From Mesaphorura yosii (Eukaryota > Arthropoda > Collembola > Poduromorpha > Tullbergiidae), in assembly GCA_009869945.1 (NCBI GenBank), contig WIXG01000275.1:1-64000 (forward strand): 64,000 nucleotides of DNA, written 5' to 3'. Below, piece by piece: positions 51,626-63,862 of this stretch. The position numbers and the translations under genes are program-made. Under the pieces are notes generated by a model, which was given only the letters and a program-made list of their open reading frames with translations, had not been told where the DNA came from and made no database searches. How positions within the stretch are numbered: position 1 is the first letter of the stretch; each line of letters starts with the position of its first letter.

Positions 51626-52070
51626 ATGTGGTTCGAAATATTGCCCGCTGCGGGGGCTATCTTCACTTGCATGACCCTTGGAATGTGGGGGTCTGGTGCG
51701 GTATGTAAGCTGTTTCTGGGAAAAGTAAGTTCCTTTTCAAGGTTTTGGTTCCTTTCGTAATTCCTTAATACAATTTCAGTTGCGTTTTGAGTTTATATTA
51801 CACAATACATGCTGGTGAAGTTATAATTAATTCATTATCTGACCCGTGATTTGCAGTGGTACATGCGTGATCTGAGGAACAACACAACGTACCAAGACTA
51901 TCTAAGAGATGACAGGATTTCTGGCGACCCGTACAAGATTGTGGTAAGTTTCTTCAATTAATTTCGAGAAATAAATAATGCTTATGCTTTTCACAAAAAA
52001 CGAATGGTCATTTATTCTGCTCTTACAGGGCTTGGAAGCACTTCCAGATGCAAATGAAACCAGCAAATAA
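51626..52070 (+). CDS. NDUFA1: NADH dehydrogenase (complex I) subunit MWFE
   Basis: Exons 51626-51724, 51857-51943 and 52029-52070 (75 codons, all phase 0). The start MWFEILPAAGAIF is the hallmark that named the subunit, followed by a single membrane helix and RDDRISGDPYKIVGLEAL, the conserved C-terminal block (RDRRISG...GLE in vertebrates). The protein is a one-helix accessory subunit of mitochondrial complex I, needed for its assembly. Length matches the family (70-75 residues). Each exon was too short to stand out alone; the three were joined by splice borders and homology. Confidence 0.95.
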
Positions 52071-52185
52071 GCAATAAGTGTAATTGGAATTTGCATTGCC
52101 CGTCAGTGAAATCGAAATCGAAGTCAATCCAGTCATTCGCTTATATGTAGATATCCGCTCATTTCTCTTTACAAACAGTTAGTTG

Positions 52186-52191
52186 AATAAA
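52186..52191 (+). terminator. NDUFA1: Poly(A) signal of NDUFA1
   Basis: AATAAA 116 bases after the stop. A minus-strand AATAAA for the protease lies only 31 bases further on. Confidence 0.65.
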
Positions 52192-52221
52192 GACGTTGTG
52201 AATCAAAATGAACAATTCAAT

Positions 52222-52227
52222 TTTATT
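52222..52227 (-). terminator. Poly(A) signal of the modular serine protease gene
   Basis: AATAAA on the minus strand, about 400 bases past the protease stop codon and facing the NDUFA1 signal. Confidence 0.5.
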
Positions 52228-52633
52228 TATTCAAGGCACAACAAAGTACATTCTAAGGGCTAGACTAACACACACAATTAGACATAAATTAGCCTGAGAC
52301 ACGACTTTGTTACATAAGTAACTACAAGAACACTGAATTCATGAACTTGGCATGAATTAGACAGGGTATGGCAAGGCTGATGGGGCAGTTCTGAACAGCG
52401 GCGAAGGTAGGCTTACTTTACTAAAGGTAATCAGACTTCATTAAAGCTTGCCTTAGTAAAGGTATTCCGCAAACATTTCAAGCATACATGACAGTTCTTA
52501 AGAAGGAAGCCTTGAGGGATTGAGTACATTTAGCTAGGTTGGTAATTAAGTTCACAACATTTACAGTTTGGCACAATTGGACAAGGTAAGACAAGGGCGA
52601 GAGCGAAGTCAAAATTGGGTTGACCACAAATTC

Positions 52634-55600
52634 TTAGATCAAATGCTCTCGAGACAAAGTCCTGACGATCCAGTCACCATACCGTCCAACTCTTGTGAAT
52701 ACTGCGTAGTGCGAGCTTGAGCATTTTCGCTCAGGCCCCTCGGAACCCTCCTCCGGTATCCCGTACGAGACCAGCCCTTGAATGTACCATCTTGTAACTC
52801 CTTGCACGGTGGCACGAAAATAAATCCCACCGCCAGAGTCACCATTGCAAACACTGCAAAAGCAAATGATAGATAGATTAATAATCATTCGCTGCCGGGC
52901 TGTCGTACTTGTCATGAAAGTAATGACTTACTTCGTGCCATTCCGGTACCCTGCGCAGAATGTTGTGGATCTCGTTTGTGACCCGAAGAAGTCTGGGTGC
53001 GAATCTGTGCATTCACTGGCGGAGACAACGGGTAACTCTGTCATGCGCAAGCTGCTTGCCAAAGTGCCGTTCTCAGTTAAGCCCCATCCGACGACTGTTC
53101 CTTTGTTGCCCTGCGCCAACTGATACCTGGAAGAATCATGTATTGAAGTTATTACGCTTTACATATCAAATCGTAGAGAAATCTCATGAAATGCTTACTC
53201 TTCTAAGAACGAATTGGACGTTTGTGGGTAGCAGGCGGGTCTGACGTAGTAACTCAACACGGCTGGCTTGTCCATTGCTAATATCGCGATATCAGAGTCA
53301 AGCGCTAAATGGTTGAAGGACTCCTCGACGAAGATTTGTGAAATCAGACGCTTTTGGATAAATGGATCCGCATCTGGCAAGTCTGGAAGAAGAAAATTAA
53401 ACATGAGGTTCTGTGCGTCATGAGCGTCTATCTAATTCGATATGTCGACATTTTTATATTCTGGCGAACCTCTATTTTGCTTTCCAAGATACACCGCAAG
53501 CGTGGACGCATTTCGGAGGTAGCCACCAGCAATCGTCACACAATGAGCTGATGTCAAAATTGTTTGTTCCGTGATTAGAGAACCGCCACAAATATATTTC
53601 AGCTCGCCTGCTCAAACGAAATAAATAAGTTGACAGTTAGAAGTGTCCAATGGAGTGGCCTTATCCAAAACTAATTTACTTCCAATCCAAATGTAGAGCC
53701 CCACATGCCATGGCCACTGGCCTCTCATACTAGCCTGACCATTCAAGATGTATGGTGTCTTTGCTCCCTCTGAGACTCCACAATCTGGTACACACGTAAA
53801 CTGGTTCTGGACCCCAGGCGACCACTGCCCGTCCTTGTCACACTTCTCGTAGTGCGTGGGCAGATCTCCGGCCGGACGATAATACGGCGAGCACGTGAAC
53901 CTCGCTTCAACACCAACTTTTTGAGGCTCGTGACAAGATTTGATCTCTAGGTTCTTTGGATCAATGCATTCAATGTGCACGCCACGCGTAGGCGTAAGCG
54001 GGGTACAACGAGCTTGGAAATCACGAGGAATCAGACCACCAAGCCCATAGCGAACATCAAGAACTGAAAATGGTAGGTTGCAAGCAATTAGAAACTTTGC
54101 AGACCAAGTCATTTCGATGCAGACTATTCCTAAGTCTTACTTGGTTCACAAGTGGGCGGCGGACTCGTCCAACTTCCGGACCTGGTGCAAGCTACGGAAA
54201 TTGGTCCATTCAGCAAATAGCCAGCGCTGCATTCAAAAATCACTTGCGCTCCGTAAGGCACTGTGGTTGTATTCCTTTGACAGTATTCTGCATCCGGATT
54301 CGATCGGCATGACGTAATTGTCGCGATTGCATTTCTCGGGACTTTCGGAAGAGTGCAATTGCGAATCGAATTCAACTTCTCGAAACTGCGTTGAATATTG
54401 TCGAGACCCACGATGGCAGGCTTTCCTTGTCGGTGTGGAGGAAGAACCGTTGGCGCATCCACATCACCTTGAGACGAGGTCGCAGTGCTCGGAAGTGTGA
54501 AATGTGTTGCATTTTCGGGATCCTCCGAAATGTCAGGCTGAGTGAAAAGCTGTGAATTGCTGCTGCTCGTGCTTGTACGGCTTTGTTCTTCTGCTGCGTC
54601 AATAATCTCGTATCGCGGTGAGTTCGTCGTCGCTCTGTTTTCTGACTGTGATGCTGAAATTGGTGCAAGCGTGGGTCTTCGAGTCAGAGACAACATCGAT
54701 TTGATTGGCTGATAACTCTCGAACACAAACTGATCTCCGTCATCGCGTCCATTGCGTACTGATTCGCTAAGCTCTTGCGCCCTGTCCCACATCACCTGCA
54801 TACGTGCCCGGGTTATCAAACAGAGTTCGGGAACTTCGTCCGAACCATCTGCGCAATTCTTCCAGTTGTCACAACTGGAAAGAATTTCAAATTCTTCAGT
54901 ATGGTTTTCATGATCATTCAACAATGCGACCAAGCAATGAGCTTACATTTTCCGTTCCGAAATACATCCTCCATATTTGCACATGAACTGATTCGGCCCA
55001 CATCTTCGTTTACGACAAACGTCCGTAGTCTCATCGGATCCTGCGCCCAATGTTTTTATGAACGAATTAGTACGGGTGGGAATTTATGAGATGAATTTTC
55101 CACAACATACCGTCTGGACAGTGAATTCTTCCATCACAGAGCTTAAAGTCGGGAATACAGGCTCCGTATTTACAGCGAAATTGACCTGGGAGGCAACTAG
55201 AATGAAAAACAATAAATTGTTGACAAGCCTCCTCAACAGCTTGAGGTGTCTTTCCAAGAAACCGCAAAGATTCTATTCCATTAATTACCTGTTCCCACCG
55301 CAAATGTGTTCTGACTCATCACTTCCATCGAGGCTATAAATTACGAGAAGATTCGCTTGGTTAAGTCTTACTGTTATGAGGTTATGCAAATGAAGCGGTC
55401 GAGACTAATTTATTGCAATTGCTCACCAATTGATGGCTCCATCGCATACTCGGGAAATTGGAATACACCCTCCGTACTGGCATTGGAAGACGCCCACTTT
55501 CTTAACTACGCTCGCGCTGCAATTAAGAATGAGAACATGGAGTATGCCATTAAAATACGTACATCGAGGCTAGGCACTCGTGTTACGAGCGAAAAGATTA

Positions 55601-57242
55601 AAGTGCAAGCATAATCAAGCAGAAGAAGCGTACAATGATGGTCAACAATGCGCAAGAAAATGGAGGAGAAGCTGAAGCACGCTTGGTCGCTTTACTTTAT
55701 TACGCATTACTCGGACGGAAGTGAAGCATGGAAAAGATTTTCTCACAAAAACTGGATCACACAACCAGCAATTTGGCATGAGGCTGAGGCAGAGGCTGAA
55801 AACGAATTGGAGGCCAAGAAGCTCCTCGCACGAGTTTACAAATGCCATTGAAGAAGTTGCTAGGGCAGGTAAGTAGTTTCTGCCTTTGAAGCTGGAGAGT
55901 CGCATTTTCGATTCTAGTTTGAGGCGATGCCGGCTGGAGTCGGTGTCGAAGTCAAGGTTATCGCTATGAATTATTCTTATGCAAATAATGTTTCAATGTC
56001 TCAATTGTCTGTGCCAGTGAGAATGCCAATAGATGGGCATTCGCTTTAACTGCTTCGCTGCGCTGATACGATCAACAATTTTTTACTGCTTTGGTGGATG
56101 TGATTTAGGATTACCTCAACAAACCGCGTACAGTAAAGTACCGTCATTTTTTCACGTTTATCCCATTTGAACTGTCAGCCCCATAAAGTTAATGACGTAT
56201 TTATGAATTATTCCACCGTAGCATAATTGCCCTTCGTAATCTTCGTAATTTCGTGCCTACCAAACATCTTTGACTGATTTAACTTTGGCACTGACTTTCA
56301 GTAAAATTCCTGTATCTCATTAGAGGTTCGCGTTTTTTAACGTCAATTAATCGTTTAATTGACGTCAATTGACATATCACGCTCGTGATGCCTGAGTATT
56401 TCACCTTCGGTTGAGATTTAGGCATGGATTGTCTCAGCTTAAAATCGTTAAATTTGATCGTAAATTACTTCATCAGTTCTTTAGAGGAAATTCGAGCTGA
56501 TTTGGTCTGCTTGTCACAATTGGCAGAAACTTGCTTGAATGTCACTAATCAAGTCAGATGAGTTGTCCTGCTATAAGTGAGTCATCACGAGAAGGAACAT
56601 AAACAACAACAAGCGACCCGTCAATTAAAGAAGCAGTGACTTGTTCGAGGTACACAATAATAAGGGGGTTTTGTGGCTAGGATCATGTAATTACTGCAAG
56701 CCGGAACTGACTCGAAGACTGGTTGTCCAGCAGTGCAACTGCAGCACAAAGCCAATGCCAAGGCCAAGTCAAGGGAGAGCGACGAATGTATGCAAGTGAA
56801 ATGAATTTAATGCTTTACCGTTCGCGTCAAGTGTTTGGAACAGGTCAACTGGAAATTCCTCAAAAATACGAGCATGAAAAGCCAAGGAGTAACTCTTTCA
56901 ACTAAGCGAACTAATGGCGAGTGCGAGTAGGTGTCAGTACTTTGACTTCAATTCTTTGCTCTCCTATCTTAGACCACGCATAAGGCGCACAACCGCTTTT
57001 GTTGCACGCACGACCTGCGATGGCGATTTTTTCACACGAGCGTGATTCAAGTCGTTTTTTTAGACGTGTATCGTGCGTCATTGCTCCGAGAATTCAAGAT
57101 TCAAGTCAAGCTTGCCAGACAGGACCACAAGCAAAAAGACAAACTTGCTTCATTCTAACGACTTACCCACAAAGTGAACGGCGATATTTTGGCGAGCAAA
57201 TCAAATCGTTTTCATCGAGTCCATCATCGCAGTCACGAACAC
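52634..57242 (-). CDS. Modular serine protease (ModSP-like): LDLa repeats, sushi domains, trypsin domain; frameshift in one exon
   Basis: Minus-strand exons: 57242-57167, 55516-55427, 55333-55289, 55196-55111, 55040-54947, 54874-54141, 54063-53680, 53608-53470, 53382-53199, 53126-52932, 52853-52634. Order of domains: the end of one LDLa, three full LDLa repeats (CQYGGCIPISRVCDG, CKYGACIPDFKLCDG, CKYGGCISERKI), a Ser/Thr-rich linker, a sushi domain (CTLPKVPRN...PTCEP), a second, divergent one, and a trypsin domain with activation site YILNGQ, His in LTSAHC, Asp in DSDIAIL and Ser in NGDSGGG. This is the layout of ModSP, which starts the cascade that activates Spätzle in Toll signalling. Exon 53608-53470 has one base too many: CGGS and LITEQTILTSAHC lie in different frames. 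All other phases agree. The 5' exons and signal peptide are not settled. Confidence 0.85.
56340..56365. repeat. Short inverted repeat (11-bp arms, 4-base loop)
   Basis: acgtcaattaa at 56340-56350 pairs with ttaattgacgt at 56355-56365 around tcgt, inside a protease intron. It may form a hairpin or be a chance AT-rich palindrome. Confidence 0.6.
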
Positions 57243-57366
57243 CTGGATAGTTAGACAAAAGTCATTAGACCAGATTGCAGATAACACAGGTCACCAAGTC
57301 ACTATTTAGCAAAGCAATTGACATCACCCTGAGGGTGGAATCGCTTGGTGTCCCTGGAAAACTTAC

Positions 57367-57456
57367 TGTCACAAACTTGTACTTTCGGTATGCAATGCCC
57401 GCTGGACTGACATCGAAGTTCTCCAGCCTGGCAAGTGCCGAGCGAATAAACGAGTT
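57367..57456 (-). CDS. Candidate extra exon upstream of the protease LDLa exons
   Basis: A 30-codon open block between a good acceptor (cttctcacag) and donor (gtaagt) on the minus strand reads NSFIRSALARLENFDVSPAG and continues with VSPAGIAYRKYKFVT. The amino-acid make-up is protein-like and the frame stays open well past the donor. Its phase does not connect simply to the exon starting at 57242 or to the exons at 58046 and beyond. No domain is recognised. Confidence 0.3.
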
Positions 57457-58045
57457 CTGTGAGAAGAAACATGAGTTAGAAAAGCAAGCAAATGAAATTC
57501 AGCTAATTCATGCTAATTCATCGTTTCGCTGAATTGCTCGTAATTGCTTGACAACTTTTTGTCTGGACAGATTGCATCAGAGATTCAGAATTAGAATTAA
57601 ATTACAATTAGCCAGATCATAAGCCTATACGACATGAGGGGACAGTTTTCAAATAATAAAGACGATGAGGCACGCTGATATAACAGATTGACAGTCCATT
57701 TTAGTTGGTAATGCTTAATCATTCCAGATATTTCTGGATTTAATATTTAATTAGCCGCATTGCGCACGTTATTATTTATAGTAGAGATGCTTAATCAGGA
57801 ATTGTCTGATTAGGCAGGTAATTGCATAATCTTCCTGTTCAATCACTGAAGCATCCATCGAAAGAAGCAGTCTCAGAGTTGAATTATTATTGTGTCAATA
57901 AAGAGCATTTACATTTCAATAAACCTTAATTAATCATATGAAATTAGACTGTGTGAATCTGCAGCTTGACTTCGTGACGCGTGAACGAAGCCTATCGGAT
58001 TAAACGCAAAAGATCGCGTGCACCATTAAGGCCTGAATTCCTCAC

Positions 58046-58866
58046 CATCGCTGTTTCTCGTCACGGCTCATGGCCTTCAGTAACTCAAGACGGATTTCGC
58101 AAAAATATCCTACGAATTTGGCCGGGCAGATGCATAAATTTATAAACACCACGGTCACTCGAGCTGAAACTGGCTGGCTCGTGTCATCCTCGGGTGGTTT
58201 ACAAACACGACGTGTAAGAAACACGTAATTAAAATGCAATAGTCCTGTCCACACATCACGCCATGGGTGGGCGCGGGACAGCCTTGTCAGTGTCAGGCAC
58301 AGAGATTCAACAAGATTAAGTGCATGACTGGAAGAAGGTGCGCCTGACTCTTGAAAACACTAACGCCTAACGCCATATTTGATTACAGGTTTACAGTTTT
58401 TACTCGTACTGGCCATTTGCACAGCACAATACGAAATGACTCAAATCTGAACTTCTATTCATTTGGAATATTTTCGACGGCCGTTTGCGAAAGTGCCGTT
58501 TAAAATTTTCGAATTTTGACAAGAAGACAAGAGGTTTAGAAGTGTCCACATCGCATTGTTCATCATCGTTAAATATTTTAAGCACTGAAAACTAGACAAT
58601 TTCATCAAGAATGGAAAGGTTGAATGGACTTTTTAATGCATTTAAGATTCGAGCAGGAAGCACGTTGGCATTAGCAAGTTGTTCCTTTGTTTCTGCTATC
58701 GTCAATTCTAATCGTGATGTATCTTTGAATGACATCATTTTAATTTTGCCATCTGGTCACATAATGGCAAATTGCATTACGCAGTAGCAGTCTTACCGTA
58801 TTTTAATGCCAGCAGCAGTGTAATCCAAAGCAACGCTGGACTTGGGTTCTTGATGAGATCGAACAT
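58046..58866 (-). CDS. N-terminal exons of an unidentified secreted protein
   Basis: Three minus-strand exons chain in phase: 58866-58797, 58584-58404 and 58327-58046. The first begins ATG and encodes a signal peptide (PSPALLWITLLLALKYG). The second gives VLKIFNDDEQCDVDTSKPLV and a basic stretch. The third runs open for 94 codons with RVCKPPEDDTSQPVSARVTV, VFINLCICPAKFVGYFCEIR and a polar end. All borders are GT-AG. The exons may be the 5' end of the modular serine protease downstream, which lacks a signal peptide in my model, or a separate gene. Joining to known exons fails in phase or creates a stop, so the link is open. No family is recognised. Confidence 0.35.
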
Positions 58867-61410
58867 TTTTGTGATTGCGGTAAGTAAATTGCTGAAGCTG
58901 TTTCGAATAAAAGTGAAAAGATGATGACCGTCAAGAGTCTTGAGGCGAGAAGCGACGGGCAAAGTTTGGACGGACTGAAAGGAAGTGAGACGATGAGAAG
59001 ATGCGGATCAATTAACGATGTCTATTGTAACGTGTTGTTTTCCTGCCTCGTTGGTTTTGAGGGACACGCGTCACAAAAAATGCACAAACCACTAATTGCA
59101 CTTGATTTACGTACAGGAATTACTGCTTCTCAGCTGCGACGACTTCCCATTTTGTTCCTGAACCGTTCACGGAAGTCTCCAGGCACTGATTTCAGATTTG
59201 TCCAAAACTGGATTCAGTGAATTCGCTTTGGCTTTAATACAAAATGGAATTCGAATGAACTGCTTGAATTGTGTGAAAATAGTCTGGGTCTTATGTGAAG
59301 ATGAAGATGAGTTTACGGTCTGTGGAATCCTACGTTTCTGCAGCTGGACAGTCGCCACATGCAGAATGAAGAAATTCAACTGAGCGTCGAGATTTCAGTG
59401 GAGCTTGATTATATACGTATGTAATTTACTTGCGACTTGCAGCGAGTAAGAAATTGCAGGTAAGAAGCAGCAATTTTTTGCTGGTGTCCTTTTAGATTAG
59501 TCGACTTGAGTAATAATGATGATAGCTGTCTGACTCGTCTGACAGAGGAGACGTGTGAACCAAGCATCAGGTAGTCAAGACCCAAGACATGCATTATGAT
59601 TTGCGAATTAAGTGATTAGAGTATGCGAAGTACTGTGAGCATTATGATTCCAGAAAACACTCCAACCAGCATGAGTGCAATTGTTATTATCACAATTATT
59701 GAGACCTGTGAGTGAGAAGTTTGGACAAGCCAAGCCAAGTTCAGGTTCAACAATCAACAGAGTGCAAGAGTAGTGAAAAATATTGGGTCCATAAATATGA
59801 TGAAAAAAGGCATTAAAAAGTGATGAGAGTGATGGCCATCAAGGTCTTCTTCAGTTTACGACAGAATCTTGAAGACGAGCTTTTCATTTTCGTTGGTCTT
59901 GGGGATGCCGAACTTTGCTTCGCTCAGACTGAGACGTGACAGGTTACTCGAGTGGTTGATACTTTTGGCCCAGCATTTTTTAATTTTTGGCAAATGCTGC
60001 GATTTTGTGACTTCGTCATCTTCAGAAGCTTCAAGATTGACGTAATTATGTAAGATGAAGCATCTAGCAAATAGAGTCATAACATTCTTGTCCCACGTGG
60101 CGGGACAAGGGTCATAAATATAGTTTATTGATGTTCTTGCGCTGATAATTATCTGAGCAACACTTTTTGCACTCATTTAAATCGCCAGATTTTGCACGTA
60201 AATATTTAATGACCAACATAGCTGCCAAAATATTCCGTTCAAGGGATTTTTACCCAGGAACTTATGGAAACTATCGGCCCGGGCAAGGACTCACTGCTCA
60301 CATTTACAACTACAATTACAATTCACACCAGAGTTGTAAACTTTTTGCATTGTAAATCTGGAACTATGTTTTCAATTTGATGTCATGGATCGTGAGACTG
60401 GCCCGAGTTGATGTTATGATGCCATTTTATGGTGAATCGTATGACACAGGCTTGTTGCAACTGACTGCCCGGTTGCTCAAATTCTAGACTCCTTTTCTTC
60501 AGCAGCGTCCAGAAAACTTCTCACAACTCTCGACTCACGCATCTGTGCAGTGATACTTCTTGTAAATTGCAAAGAACACAGAACAGCAGTAAGCCCGCAA
60601 TCAGCTTCGGCTTCATTTTATTTGGCGCTACAGTAATTAAGTTAATGTCTGGGTACAATGAGAAAATTTTAAACCTGCGACTGTGATTTACGCAATTCTG
60701 AATCTCAACCATACAATTTTATTAAGGAAAAGTGTAAAATAAAGACAAAGTCATTGCTATAAAATACTTTAAGACAACCAGCAAAACGACTTAGCTTGGT
60801 GTACACGAAACTGAATAAAAATAAAATAAAAACGTGAGTCTTGAAGTATATGACGTTCGCCCTTTCCTTTATCGCTTTTTAGCAGTCAAGTATCAAGTAG
60901 TTTTAGTTTAATGGTGGAATAAGTGGAATTTCATGCATACCTGCAGCATTAATTACGGGAAGGGTCAATGTGATATTCAATGACCGCAGTCCTGTAGATT
61001 TGAACGCTTGGATTTGCTGACGACATTGACAGTTTTTCTTCGCACATAAATAATCCACCTCCACCTGGTAAATGATCTTCATTTTGATAAGACATGACCG
61101 TTTATTTACAATACCATTCATTCTGATTAATTTTCATATAAAACGAACCGTATTAAATACATTACAATACACGAGCAACTGCAAACTGTACTTAACTACA
61201 CGAAGGAGCAGCCCAATAGCACGACCAAACTCAATTCCAAAGCTTTTCAAGACGAAGTTCAGCCTTCGCCTCCTTAGATAGAATAGCCTAGCCGTAACCG
61301 TATCTTAAGATTAATGGACATTTCTACGTGCTTATTAGCTTATTATTGTTGCTGATCGATTGTGGTATTATTCTAACTCGAACATTTGGAAATATTTACT
61401 TTTGTAATGC
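58867..61410. other. Intergenic region
   Basis: No supported gene. The longest frame (59856-60176, minus, ATG start, 106 codons) resembles no known family and has no clear splice context. A minus-strand AATAAA at 61101-61106 may serve the phosphatase gene. The rest is AT-rich. Confidence 0.4.
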
Positions 61411-63862
61411 TCACAGGAAGTAGTCTGGAGTAGGTTTCTTTGCTGGTAGGCCACGAGTCTCCTGTGGAGCCGCTTCAAATATTATAAATTCACGTTGGAG
61501 ATTTTCATCCAGCTCAAGAATCGCAGCAACGTTTCCGCATCTGCAAAAAATAAGGACTTCAGTTAAGATTAACGCGGGCTCATTGTACTTCTTCACTTTT
61601 GAGTTCATGATTTCAAATAGAAATGGGGTACTTCTGATTCAAATAAAAAAGCGAAATAAACAAAGTAAAAGCATTTCCACAATACGCAAACTTGAATCGA
61701 AGCGCTTCTTCAGAATATCATCGTCGAGATTGCAATGCAGTGGTTCGCAAAGGAAATGAGATATTTCCAGATTTATCTGGTTTACTTTGAGGTTGTGGAC
61801 TAAGTTTTCATCTTACCACCTGAACGTCTGAGCTGGATAAAAAAATTATTATCTTAGAGTATGAAAAATGCGACATGAGGCACGATCCTAGACTAAAAGC
61901 TCTTCGCAAGTTTATAGTAAAGTGAAAGAGTCTCGGCTGAAAACCAGACTGTCGACTATGTGTATGAAACTGAAACGCTAAAACAATCACATAATAGAAG
62001 TCTTTGCTGTAAGAAAAATAAATCGAAAGCTGTTACATCAGCTGAAATGACTTGCTGACGTATTTAGCAGCAATAATTGCCGGCTGCAATTTTTTAAATA
62101 TCCGATATTTTGACCTATCGACTACCAGTTCGCGTGTGCACCATAAAACGATGGTATTTACATAAGAGAGCAAAGCGCAAAAAACCTGCGTAACAAGTTT
62201 TTGACTTGAGATTGGCCTGAGCAATTTAAGGCAAAAAATGTTCGCTGGAAATAAGACACTGGACTTTGCCCGACATGATGAATTATTAAACTTACCGGTA
62301 ACAATAGTTTGGCGCTGACCACACTGTTAGGACAGTTTCATTAAAATGCCATTTGTATCCTTCCATGACGAGCTGGTGAGCACGACAGATCATGTCTACA
62401 TCGTTTGACGCATTGAATTGGGATACGACATCTGAGCCAAACAAGTATCCAGCGCCGCGTGGACTAACACCCCACCCGGTCGTGTCTAAATTCAGATAAA
62501 AATTGCATAATTAATGCCTTGAAATCTTCGATTCTTCGAAGTCAACAAGGAAAATTGATCACTTTTGTCAAGCCTCAAAGCAAAATTCAATTTAAATAAT
62601 TAAAGAAATACTACGCAATTGTCGTGAAGTAATTGGTCCTTATCACACGTGTTTAAACATCTGAAACCAGCTAGTTAAGTCTGGAAATGTAGACTGATTG
62701 ATGGCAAAGTTGCGCAGTGCAGCAAGATTTCTTATACACAGATGTTTGCCGGTTGTGCACAAGGAGGCTGAATACTTATATATTGCTTGCTACAGCCAAT
62801 GGACTAAATACCGATCTGTTGACTGGCATATGGCCTAACTAATGTTATCGTATTCATCTCATATTTTAATAAAAATGGTCAAAGCTTCCAATCACCTCAA
62901 GAAAGTCAATTAAAATCCAAGAAAAAATCAAATGCCGGCTCTAGTTCTACAGTTAAAGTTACAAACTGGAAACTCCACGAAATAGAAGTACTTCTATATG
63001 TAGTTGTAATTGTAACTTAATCTCACCTTCTGGGTCTGACCACAGTAGATCACACATTGGCCCGTCGTGTGGCACTTCCTGTTTCCGGTCAATCGCACGA
63101 ATCTGGTCCAATGTCTGAATGCTCGGTGAAAGCCCTCCATGCACACAGAATATCTACGAGCCCATACAATCACGAAGTCAATACGCCTCCTGTAATAAGT
63201 TCCCAGAATATTTCTTTCTTACCTTTCCATCTATTATGGCGGATAATGACAAGTAATCAAATATCTCAGTACAATATCGCCACACAGTAATAGACCCATA
63301 CTTTCGAAGGCATTCATCGTAGAAACCATAAACTTGAGTTATTTGTCTTGATTCATGGTTTCCTCGAATTAGTGTGATGCGATCAGGATATCGAACCTGC
63401 AAATTCAAAGTTCACCGTTTAATAAGAAATAGGCTCTCTGAATGGGACTGAAAGATTACGTCTCAATCTTACTTTTAGTGCTAGAAGCAGCAGAAAGGTC
63501 TCAACAGAATAGAACCCACGATCCACAAAATCGCCTAGGAATAAATAATTGGTCTCTGGTACATCACCACCAACTTTGAACAATTCTTTTAGATCATAGA
63601 ACTGGCCATGAATATCACCACAAACCTATTCAAACAAAGTAATTGATATAGAACCAATTTCACAGACAACGTTAGCTAAATGTTGAAGGCTGGACTTATA
63701 ACTTACAGTTACAGGGGAATCGACTCGTTGGACATTCGACTCTTCTACCAAGATTTCCCTTGCCTTCGCGCACAATGCCTTGACTTCAGATTCTTTGATA
63801 ATTTCGCATCTTTTTAGTTGATCGATTTGACGATCCAAATCACCCATCGTGGTTGGAGGCAT
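61411..63862 (-). CDS. PPP4C: Serine/threonine protein phosphatase 4, catalytic subunit
   Basis: Minus-strand exons 63862-63707, 63625-63473, 63396-63223, 63153-63027, 62485-62296, 61540-61411 (309 codons; human 307). The metal-binding motifs of the PPP family are all present: GDIHGQ (55-60), GDFVDRG (83-89), RGNHE (114-118) and CRAHQ. The PP4 subtype is shown by [20 protein letters not shown], the near-identical core and the methylatable C-terminus ending DYFL. PP4 acts in centrosome maturation, DNA repair and splicing-factor control, with regulatory R2/R3 subunits. The first ATG gives [12 protein letters not shown]; the second ATG (63847) would start at MGDLDRQ, closer to other species. The promoter is largely cut off by the right window edge. 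Confidence 0.97.

Noticed and set aside
57275..57532. 85-codon plus-strand frame with ATG
   Set aside because: It lies opposite a minus-strand block with good acceptor and donor sites; it has no plus-strand splice or family support.
59856..60176. 106-codon minus-strand frame with ATG
   Set aside because: Protein-like length but no family, splice signals or neighbouring exons; kept only as a remark in the intergenic entry.
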